From an uncultured Desulfobacca sp. (GTDB lineage Bacteria > Desulfobacterota > Desulfobaccia > Desulfobaccales > Desulfobaccaceae): 27,432 bases of DNA. Below, in pieces: positions 21,830 to 27,432 of the stretch. A program made the translations under genes and the position numbers. Numbering within the stretch: the stretch's first letter is position 1; every line of letters begins with the position of its first letter. The notes beneath the pieces were generated by a model. That model saw only the letters and a program-made list of their open reading frames with translations, had not been told where the DNA came from and made no database searches. The stretch covers positions 1-27,432 of the forward strand of contig CALGOE010000172.1 of NCBI GenBank assembly GCA_937958145.1. The letters run 5' to 3'.

Positions 21830-22629
21830 AGATTGATCCCACCGCCCGTATCGGCGCCGACGTCGAGCTGGCCCCGGGGGTGGAAATCGGGCCGGGTGTT
21901 ATCATTGCGGGGCCGACGCAGATCGGCGCCGGCACCCGCATCCACGCCCATGCCTATATCGGCCCTTATACCACCATCGGTGAAAACAACCTGATTTCTT
22001 TTGGGGCTATTATTGGCCATGAACCCCAGGATTACGCTTTCAAGGGCGAACCCAGTTATACCATCATCGGCCATCACAACATTATCCGGGAATATGTCAC
22101 CATTCACCGGGGCACGGTCCCCGGCAGCGCCACCCGGGTGGGCGATCACAATTTTCTCATGGCCCTGTCGCACCTGGCCCACAATGCTTCGGTGGGCAAT
22201 AACGTCATCGTCATTAACGGCGCCCTGATCGGCGGCTATGTGGAGGTCCAGGACCGGGCTCTGATTTCCGGTAATTGCGTTATCCATCAGTTCTGTCGGG
22301 TGGGGCGCCTGGCCATGATGCGGGGCGGTTCCCGGGCCTCCCGGGACATCCCGCCTTTTTGTATCAGTGACAAGGAACATACCGTCCGGACCCTCAACCT
22401 GGTGGGGCTGAAGCGGGCCGGCTTCGACCGGGATCGGATCGCTGCCCTGAAAAAGGCGTTCCGGCTTCTTTTCCAGCACCGGGTTAATTTGCGGGAGGCC
22501 CTGGCGCACGTGGAGGCCGAGGTGCCGCAGACTGAAGACGTGCGTTACCTGTTGGCTTTTATCCGCCAATCCAAACGGGGTGTGGCCATGGGCCCCAAAC
22601 AATCACCCGGCGGCGATGACTTTTCGTAA
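21826..22629 (+). CDS. LpxA-like acyl-ACP:UDP-N-acetylglucosamine O-acyltransferase
   Basis: 267 residues (E. coli LpxA has 262). Left-handed beta-helix hexapeptide repeats occupy about residues 1-180, followed by a helical C-terminus. Family marks are EPQDYAFKGEP, IREYVTIHRGTV, SHLAHNASVGNNV with probable catalytic His119, and NLVGLKRAGF. It would catalyse the first lipid A acylation. Several nucleotide-contact positions of E. coli LpxA differ: the QGNHA segment reads SDKEH, Glu200 is Val193 and Arg205 is Ala198, while Asn198 and Arg204 are kept. The genes usually adjacent to lpxA (fabZ, lpxD, lpxB) are absent here. The ATG overlaps the previous stop, and AAGGAA lies upstream. It may be the main LpxA or a paralogue. 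Confidence 0.8.
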   Translation: MKIDPTARIGADVELAPGVEIGPGVIIAGPTQIGAGTRIHAHAYIGPYTTIGENNLISFGAIIGHEPQDYAFKGEPSYTIIGHHNIIREYVTIHRGTVPGSATRVGDHNFLMALSHLAHNASVGNNVIVINGALIGGYVEVQDRALISGNCVIHQFCRVGRLAMMRGGSRASRDIPPFCISDKEHTVRTLNLVGLKRAGFDRDRIAALKKAFRLLFQHRVNLREALAHVEAEVPQTEDVRYLLAFIRQSKRGVAMGPKQSPGGDDFS

Positions 22630-23677
22630 TATCCTCCTGATCCAGCTGAAGCATCTGGGTGATATCCTGCTGATCACGCCCGTCATCCGGGCGTTGCACA
22701 CGGCGTGGCCCCAGGCCAAGATCAGCGCCCTGATCCCCCGGGGGATGGAGGCCATGCTCAGCAGCCATCCCCTGCTGGCAGACATCATGCCCCTGGACCG
22801 GCGGCAGACTGGTCTGCTGGCCAACGGCCGGTTTGCCTGGGAACTGCGGCGCCGGCAGTATGACCTGGTCCTGGAACACACCGGCGGCGATCGGGGCGCC
22901 ATCTGTGCCTGGCTCACCGGAGCCGGGACCCGGGTCAGTTTTGATCACCCGAAGCGATCCTGGTGGCAGCGCCGCCTGGCTTTTACTCTCCTGGCCCCTC
23001 CCCTTCCCTTGCAGGCTCATACGCTGGAGAAAAATCTGGCCTTGGTGGAGGCCTTGGGGATCCAGGCGCAACACCGGGGGCTGGAGTTTTATTGGCCCCA
23101 GGAGACCGCGGCAGCCGTGCACGATCTGCTGGAACGCTGCCACCTGCAGCCCCGGGGTTTTGTCCTTATGCATCCCCCGGCCCGTTGGCTTTTCAAATGT
23201 TGGACTGCCGCGGGCTATGCCCAGGTTATCGATACCCTGCACCGGGAGTATCGCCTGCCCGTGGTCCTGACGTCGGCGCCGGCCCGCCAGGAGATGGACC
23301 TGATAGCAGCTGTCCTGGCCCTGGTCCAGACCGAGCCCATCAACCTGGCCGGCCGGTTGGACCTCAAAACCCTGGGGGCCCTCATCGCTCAGGCCCGGTT
23401 GTTCGTGGGCGTGGACAGCGCCCCCATGCATCTGGCTGCGGCTGTGGGCACCCCCAGCGTTGTCCTGTTCGGCCCTTCGGGACCGTATAACTGGCGGCCC
23501 TGGGGCGAAGGGCACATCGTGGTCAGCAAAGATTTCGACTGCCAACCGTGCGGCCGGGATGGTTGCGACGGCAGCAAAATCAGCCGTTGTCTGACCGCCA
23601 TACTTCCTGAGGAAGTGATGGCAGCCATTGCCAAGCAACTGCAGCCATGCACCTTGCCCTTATCCGCCAACGTGTAA
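22616..23677 (+). CDS. ADP-heptose:LPS heptosyltransferase, RfaQ-like (GT9)
   Basis: 353 residues. The N-terminus NILLIQLKHLGDILLITPVIRAL is the classic GT9 heptosyltransferase motif. FVGVDSAPMHLAAAVGTPSVVLFGPSGPYNWRPW is the C-terminal ADP-heptose site. The cysteine cluster CQPCGRDGCDGSKISRCL near the C-terminus is typical of the RfaQ (heptosyltransferase III-type) branch. It adds heptose to the LPS inner core on the cytoplasmic side. The ATG at 22616 lies inside the end of the LpxA-like gene (14-base overlap) and has a weak ribosome site, suggesting coupling. The end overlaps the next gene by 31 bases. Confidence 0.92.
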   Translation: MTFRNILLIQLKHLGDILLITPVIRALHTAWPQAKISALIPRGMEAMLSSHPLLADIMPLDRRQTGLLANGRFAWELRRRQYDLVLEHTGGDRGAICAWLTGAGTRVSFDHPKRSWWQRRLAFTLLAPPLPLQAHTLEKNLALVEALGIQAQHRGLEFYWPQETAAAVHDLLERCHLQPRGFVLMHPPARWLFKCWTAAGYAQVIDTLHREYRLPVVLTSAPARQEMDLIAAVLALVQTEPINLAGRLDLKTLGALIAQARLFVGVDSAPMHLAAAVGTPSVVLFGPSGPYNWRPWGEGHIVVSKDFDCQPCGRDGCDGSKISRCLTAILPEEVMAAIAKQLQPCTLPLSANV

Positions 23678-24798
23678 GCAGTCTGGGAGGGGCCGAAACG
23701 ACCCTGCTGGCCCTGACCCGGGAACTGTTGGCCCAGGGTCATGAGGTGACCATCCTGAGCCTGGAGGCCCGGCCGCCCCGGGAACTGAGCGGATTGACCG
23801 GCCTGCACTGGCAAACCGTGCCGGTCTGGCCGGGCAAGGTGGGGCGGGTCTTGGGCTTTGCGGTCAATGCCCGGCGGTTGGTCCGAGCCGGGCGATTTGA
23901 TCTGGTCTACAGCCTGGAGCGGACCTTGGCCCAGGACGCGTATCGGGCCGGGGACGGGTGCCACCGGGAATGGCTGGCCCGCCGCCGGCCTTATGATTCT
24001 CTGCCGGTCCGGCTCCAGATAGCCCTCAGTCCTTTCCATCATACCCTTCTCAGCCTGGAGAAAAGGCTTTTTCAGGCCCCGGACCTGAAGCTGGTGATCG
24101 CCAATTCACAGCAGGTCAAGCAGGAGATTGAGCGGCACTACCGGGTTGATCCAGAAAAAATCACCGTCATCCATAACGGCGTGGATCATCAGCGCTTTAA
24201 CCCCCAGGCGGATGGCAGCCGCCAGCCCCCCTTGATAGGGCAAGGCCGGACGTGCAGCCGGGAGAAGCCCGTCGTTCTCTTTGTCGGCTCTGGCTTTAAG
24301 CGGAAAGGACTGCACTTCTTGCTTCGGGCCATGGCGGCCTTGCACCACCGCACAGCCCACCTGGTGGTGGTGGGTCAGGGGGAGAGCAGGCCCTATCAAC
24401 GCCTGGCCCGGCGACTGGGCATTTCGGCGCGCCTGGCCTTTGTGGGACCGCAACCCCAGGTGGAGCGTTTTTATGCCGGGGCCGCCGTCTTGGCCTTGCC
24501 CACCATCTATGACCCCTGTGCCAACGTCGTCCTCGAGGCCCTGGCCTGCGGCCGGCCGGTGGTGACCACCGCGGCCAATGGCGCTGCCGAATTCATCATC
24601 CCCGGTTTGAACGGCGCGGTGCTGGCCAGACCCGATGACATTGCCGGTCTGGCCGCAGCCCTGGATGAATTCCTGGACCGGGAGTTGGACCCGTCTGTGC
24701 AACGGGCAGCTGCGGCGGCCGTGGCTGACCTGTCCTGGCCCCGGACCGTAACAGCAACCCTGGCCGCCCTGCAATCGGTGGCAGCCGCCCCCGGCTAG
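23647..24798 (+). CDS. Family 4 glycosyltransferase, WaaG-like (LPS core)
   Basis: 383 residues with GT-B architecture. The N-terminal domain carries SLGGAETTLLALTREL. The mid-domain VIHNGVDHQRFNP is followed by the C-terminal domain VLFVGSGFKRKGLHFLLRAM. The donor-binding E-x7-E region reads PTIYDPCANVVLEALACGRPVVTT. DAYRAGDGCHREWL, near residue 98, is shared with WaaG-type LPS glucosyltransferases. It probably adds a hexose to heptose in the core. It is the last gene of the Trm112-to-GT4 operon. No obvious terminator follows. Confidence 0.9.
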   Translation: MHLALIRQRVSSLGGAETTLLALTRELLAQGHEVTILSLEARPPRELSGLTGLHWQTVPVWPGKVGRVLGFAVNARRLVRAGRFDLVYSLERTLAQDAYRAGDGCHREWLARRRPYDSLPVRLQIALSPFHHTLLSLEKRLFQAPDLKLVIANSQQVKQEIERHYRVDPEKITVIHNGVDHQRFNPQADGSRQPPLIGQGRTCSREKPVVLFVGSGFKRKGLHFLLRAMAALHHRTAHLVVVGQGESRPYQRLARRLGISARLAFVGPQPQVERFYAGAAVLALPTIYDPCANVVLEALACGRPVVTTAANGAAEFIIPGLNGAVLARPDDIAGLAAALDEFLDRELDPSVQRAAAAAVADLSWPRTVTATLAALQSVAAAPG

Positions 24799-24807
24799 GC
24801 CTTTATC

Positions 24808-24836
24808 TTGCCGAAGCAGAACAAATTGATTATATT
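24808..24836 (+). promoter_or_regulatory. Candidate sigma70-type promoter for the MDR gene
   Basis: TTGCCG at 24808-24813, a 17-bp spacer and TATATT at 24831-24836, about 90 bp before the TTG start at 24929. Confidence 0.45.
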
Positions 24837-24928
24837 GAGACTATTGCAAATATCGCCGCCGGCGGACGTCTCTGGCCTGGGTTTGGTATTTTTTGGCCAA
24901 AACGCCTGGGAGAGATGGAGGATCGCTC

Positions 24929-25921
24929 TTGCAAGCCCTGATGTTTGATGGCCGGCTTCACCTGGCCGATATCCCGGTGCCTCAGCCCGGCCCCGGCGAG
25001 GCCCTGTTGCGGGTCCGGTTGGCTGGCATCTGTGGCACTGATCTCCATATCAGCCGAGGGTACGCCGATTTTCACGGCGTCCTGGGGCATGAATTCGTGG
25101 CCGAGGTGGTCGCGGCGCCGGCACCGGAGTGGCTGGGGCGACGGGTGGTGGGCGAAATCAATCTCCCCTGTCAGAACTGCAGGTGGTGCCGGGCTGGTCT
25201 GCCCCGCCACTGTGCCGAGCGGCGGGTGTTGGGCCTGCGCGGCAAGGACGGCTGCCTGGCGGAATTCATCACCCTACCGCTGGCCAACCTGCATGTGGTG
25301 CCGGACAGACTCCCGGATGCCTTTGCGGTTTTTACCGAACCCTTGGCCGCCGCCTTGGAGATCCAGGAACAGGTGCACCTCTGCCCCAGTTCCCGGGTGC
25401 TCATCATCGGCGATGGCAGACTGGGGCTGCTCATTGCCCTGGTCCTGCGGCTTTTGGGCTGCGAGCTGCATTTAGTGGGACGGCATGCCCGCCACCTGGA
25501 TTTCATCGGCGCCCGGGGGGTTCAAGGGCATCCGGCCGACGGCTTTGCCCTGGACGGCTTTGATGTGGTCATCGAGGCCACGGGGCGTCCTGCCGGTTGG
25601 CAGACCGCTCTGGCCGCGGTGCGGCCCCGGGGAACGATTGTTCTGAAAAGCACCTATCCCGGTCCAGGAGAGGTGAATCCGACCAACCTGGTGGTGCCGG
25701 AGGTGACGGTGGTGGGGTCACGCTGCGGCCCTTTGGCCCCGGCCCTAAGACTGCTGGCCCGACGGTTGATCAATCCCAAGAAATTGATCGACCGCATCTA
25801 TCCCCTGGCGCAAGCCCGGGAAGCCATGGAGTATGCGGCTCAGCCCGGGGTATTGAAAGTTCTGGTGGAGATGCCGACTGATGAGTCCGACGTATCTGTG
25901 GTATCAGGTCCAACCCCATGA
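24929..25921 (+). CDS. Zinc-dependent medium-chain dehydrogenase (MDR superfamily)
   Basis: 330 residues. The GroES-like domain has the catalytic zinc ligands Cys35 (GICGTDLH) and His54-Glu55 (LGHEF), and structural zinc ligands C81, C84, C87 and C95 (CQNCRWCRAGLPRHC). The Rossmann domain has the loop GDGRLG (161-166), and Glu137 (FTEPLAAALE) is a family residue. It oxidises an alcohol or polyol (sorbitol/threonine-dehydrogenase-like); the substrate is unknown. The start is taken as TTG at 24929: GGAGG lies 7 bases upstream and family similarity (MQALMFDG) begins exactly there. A longer frame from 24893 has no ribosome site. The last 41 bases overlap the next gene. Confidence 0.87.
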   Translation: MQALMFDGRLHLADIPVPQPGPGEALLRVRLAGICGTDLHISRGYADFHGVLGHEFVAEVVAAPAPEWLGRRVVGEINLPCQNCRWCRAGLPRHCAERRVLGLRGKDGCLAEFITLPLANLHVVPDRLPDAFAVFTEPLAAALEIQEQVHLCPSSRVLIIGDGRLGLLIALVLRLLGCELHLVGRHARHLDFIGARGVQGHPADGFALDGFDVVIEATGRPAGWQTALAAVRPRGTIVLKSTYPGPGEVNPTNLVVPEVTVVGSRCGPLAPALRLLARRLINPKKLIDRIYPLAQAREAMEYAAQPGVLKVLVEMPTDESDVSVVSGPTP

Positions 25922-26285
25922 GCACCTGCCTGAGGGCATGGCCGCACTCACCCTCACGGTTCTGTCGCCCATCTGGCAGGGCGGAGAAATTACGGTGGTC
26001 TTTCCCGACGGCTGGGTCCAGACCCTGAGCGGCCGCACTGCCGCGGGCCGGCCCTGTGATCTGCGGGTCTTTTGGACCGAAGCCGCTGTTGGCGGGCCGC
26101 CCGTCTGCCTGGCCATCGGCGGCGACGGCGGCATTCGACTGCTGGAACAGCCGGGCGACGGCCCCCGGACCGAAGCGTTTACTTCTGTGCGGCCGTTGCT
26201 GGCGTTGGCCCCTTCCTTGATACCGGAACCGGTCCTGGCGGTCATCGGCCCGGAACCGGTCCGATCACCGCGACTGTTGGGGTAA
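25881..26285 (+). CDS. Small protein of unknown function coupled to the MDR dehydrogenase
   Basis: 134 residues, no recognised family. No signal peptide or TM segment. Beta-rich, with alternating hydrophobic segments (ALTLTVLSPIWQGGEITVVFPDGWVQTL), and the C-terminal third is proline-rich. Codon use resembles the neighbours, with mostly C or G at third positions, which supports a real gene. GGAG lies about 9 bases before the ATG, which is inside the MDR gene. An internal ATG at 25938 is an alternative start. Linkage suggests a role with the dehydrogenase, but nothing in the sequence defines it. Confidence 0.6.
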   Translation: MSPTYLWYQVQPHEHLPEGMAALTLTVLSPIWQGGEITVVFPDGWVQTLSGRTAAGRPCDLRVFWTEAAVGGPPVCLAIGGDGGIRLLEQPGDGPRTEAFTSVRPLLALAPSLIPEPVLAVIGPEPVRSPRLLG

Positions 26286-26310
26286 GGCTGATAACTTAAG
26301 ATTTGCTCTA

Positions 26311-26328
26311 AAGTTAATTATTTAACTT
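26311..26328. promoter_or_regulatory. AT-rich inverted repeat upstream of the protease gene
   Basis: AAGTTAA (26311-26317) and TTAACTT (26322-26328) are perfect complements around TTAT. It lies in an AT-rich 114-base gap before the HtrA-like gene; TATACT at 26338-26343 may be its -10. It is a possible operator. Confidence 0.35.
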
Positions 26329-26399
26329 ATTAATATTTATACTATTTACTAAGAAAGCGTATTCCTGGTAGAGAAAACCGCTGATTGAGGAGTGTCAGA

Positions 26400-27176
26400 A
26401 TGGATCGCCGTTGGCTGCGTTTGACGGTGCTGGGTTGGTTCCTGGCCTTGGTTCTGTCGGCCACGCCAGCCCTGGCTGTCAGCGCCTTTGACCTGCAACA
26501 GGATTTTGTCCGGGCCGCGGAGCGGGTTTCTCCGGCCGTGGTCAGCCTTAAATGTGTCCGGGTGGTGGATGTGGCCCCCATGTTTGGGTTCGATGAGGAG
26601 TTTTTCCGGGGCACGCCGTTTGAAGGTTTTTTCCGGGAGATGATGCCGCCCCGCGGCCTGCGGCAGCGTCAGGTGGGCCAGGGTTCCGGGGTTATTATTG
26701 ATTCCCGGGGCTTTATCCTCACCAACCATCATGTGGTGGCGGGGGCCCAGGCCATCGCCGTGCATCTGCAGGACGGGCGGACGCTGCAAGGGCGAGTTGT
26801 GGGGAGTGATCCCCGCTTTGACCTGGCCCTGGTCCAGGTCAATGCCAACGGCCTGCGGGCGGCGCCTCTGGGCAACTCCGACGCCCTGAAGCCCGGACAG
26901 TTTGCCATCGCCATCGGTAGTCCCTTCGGCCTGGAAAACACCGTCACCGTTGGGGTTATCAGCGCCACCGGCCGCAGAGGGCTGGGCGAAGGCCGGGTCG
27001 GGGACTTTATCCAGACCGATGCCTCCATCAACCCCGGCAACAGCGGCGGTCCGCTGGTAAATCTCAACGGCGAGGTGATCGGCATCAACAGTATGATCGT
27101 GGCGCCGGGACAGGGCATCGGCTTTGCCATCCCCATCAACTTGGCCAAAAAGATTGTCTCCCCCTGGCTGCGTTAG
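26400..27176 (+). CDS. PDZ-less HtrA/DegP-like periplasmic serine protease
   Basis: 258 residues. A signal peptide (RRWLRLTVLGWFLALVLS, likely cut after ALA at 26) precedes one trypsin-like domain with a complete triad: His111 (TNHHVV), Asp141 (FDLALVQV) and Ser215 (NPGNSGGPL). The segment between them matches DegP closely (IAIGSPFGLENTVTVGVISA). The protein ends at GFAIPINLAKKIVSPWLR, exactly where PDZ1 usually begins, so both PDZ domains of DegP/DegQ are missing. The stop is followed by a normal gene with its own ribosome site, and no PDZ remnant is seen. GAGGAG lies 7 bases before the ATG at 26400. A TTG at 26385 would extend it by five codons. Confidence 0.9.
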   Translation: MDRRWLRLTVLGWFLALVLSATPALAVSAFDLQQDFVRAAERVSPAVVSLKCVRVVDVAPMFGFDEEFFRGTPFEGFFREMMPPRGLRQRQVGQGSGVIIDSRGFILTNHHVVAGAQAIAVHLQDGRTLQGRVVGSDPRFDLALVQVNANGLRAAPLGNSDALKPGQFAIAIGSPFGLENTVTVGVISATGRRGLGEGRVGDFIQTDASINPGNSGGPLVNLNGEVIGINSMIVAPGQGIGFAIPINLAKKIVSPWLR

Positions 27177-27226
27177 GGGATAAACCTTCTTCGTCACACA
27201 TGACATCCGGACAGAGGAGGGAAGAG

Positions 27227-27432
27227 ATGACTGAGACCGTGCCGGCGCTCGCCGCCGACGTCATGGCCACTGAACAGCTCAGCGGCGACCAGGAGGTCAA
27301 ACTCCGGGAGCATTTCGCCTACATCAAACAGATCATTGCCGCTCAGGAGATGTTGGAACGGGTGCCGGCGGAATACCTGGAATTTTCGCCGCAGCACCTG
27401 GAGGGGTTGGTCAAGTTCGCCTATTTCGGCGG
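27227..27432 (+). CDS. Unidentified protein, N-terminal 68 residues (cut by window edge)
   Basis: The frame opens at an ATG preceded by GAGGAGGGAAGAG and runs off the right end. The visible residues begin MTETVPALAADVMATEQLS and continue in charged, helical sequence (KLREHFAYIKQIIAAQEMLERV, then EYLEFSPQHLEGLVKFAYFG). There is no signal peptide. No family is recognised from this part. It starts 50 bases after the protease gene and may be co-transcribed with it. Confidence 0.65.
   Translation, partial: MTETVPALAADVMATEQLSGDQEVKLREHFAYIKQIIAAQEMLERVPAEYLEFSPQHLEGLVKFAYFG

Noticed and set aside
22559..23638. 359-codon minus-strand open frame opposite the heptosyltransferase
   Set aside because: The plus-strand frame has clear GT9 motifs. 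The antisense frame has no ribosome site or recognised motif.
1..27432. CRISPR arrays, tRNA or rRNA genes, insertion sequences, prophage genes
   Set aside because: No regularly spaced direct repeats, cloverleaf-like segments, conserved rRNA stretches or transposase/integrase motifs were noticed on either strand by reading. A tRNA scan could not be run.

Overview
The window reads as a chromosomal segment of a GC-rich, Gram-negative, anaerobic bacterium. The best guess is a deltaproteobacterium (Desulfobacterota, of the Desulfobacca/Syntrophobacter kind). This rests on LPS/lipid A core genes, a nrfHA cytochrome c nitrite reductase operon, a SphA-type outer-membrane protein, DUF3795/DUF3786-type cysteine-rich proteins and a FeeM-like N-acyltransferase. 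The taxon is an inference; no rRNA or other marker is present. No tRNA, rRNA, CRISPR array, insertion sequence or phage gene was seen, so this looks like core or persistent genome with short operons and small intergenic gaps.

Layout. 1-5396: the end of an ArsR-type regulator, a SphA/phenol-MetA-type outer membrane protein, a minus-strand pair (RlmI rRNA methyltransferase and a DUF3795-DUF3786 fusion), a membrane-anchored DUF2939-like protein, and a TIGR01777 epimerase-like protein that leads into kdtA (5409-6713). 6714-8940: an AT-rich gap with a perfect inverted repeat and a terminator, then nrfHA on the minus strand. 9282-13964: a compact, mostly overlapping minus-strand operon encoding a MacA-like adaptor, a MacB-type ATPase, a CPBP-like membrane protein, a permuted-papain (C92/YiiX)-like protein and a MacB-type permease. 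A TolC-like protein diverges from it (14302-15678), so a whole tripartite exporter can be assembled. 15723-18731: a HAD phosphatase, a three-gene redox/sulfur-looking membrane cluster (single-TM protein, anchored rhodanese, MauE/DoxX-like) and a four-TM protein of unknown function. 18848-20327: a PlsC-type acyltransferase and FeeM-like N-acyltransferase pair that could make an acyl-amino-acid lipid. 20883-24798: an LPS core operon (Trm112-like, WaaE-like GT2, LpxA-like, RfaQ-like heptosyltransferase, WaaG-like GT4). 24929-27432: a zinc-type MDR dehydrogenase with a small overlapping partner, a PDZ-less HtrA protease, and the start of an unidentified gene.

Envelope biology dominates: lipid A acylation, Kdo transfer, core sugars, phospholipid or aminolipid acylation, tripartite export, periplasmic nitrite reduction and periplasmic proteolysis. 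The best candidate for an undescribed system is the MacAB-type exporter operon. Two protease-fold proteins sit between the ATPase and permease genes, and both appear to have lost canonical catalytic residues. Also notable are an NrfA with the sequence signature of the calcium-independent (arginine-substituted) clade, and the PlsC/FeeM pair, in which the acyltransferase carries HX4E instead of HX4D.
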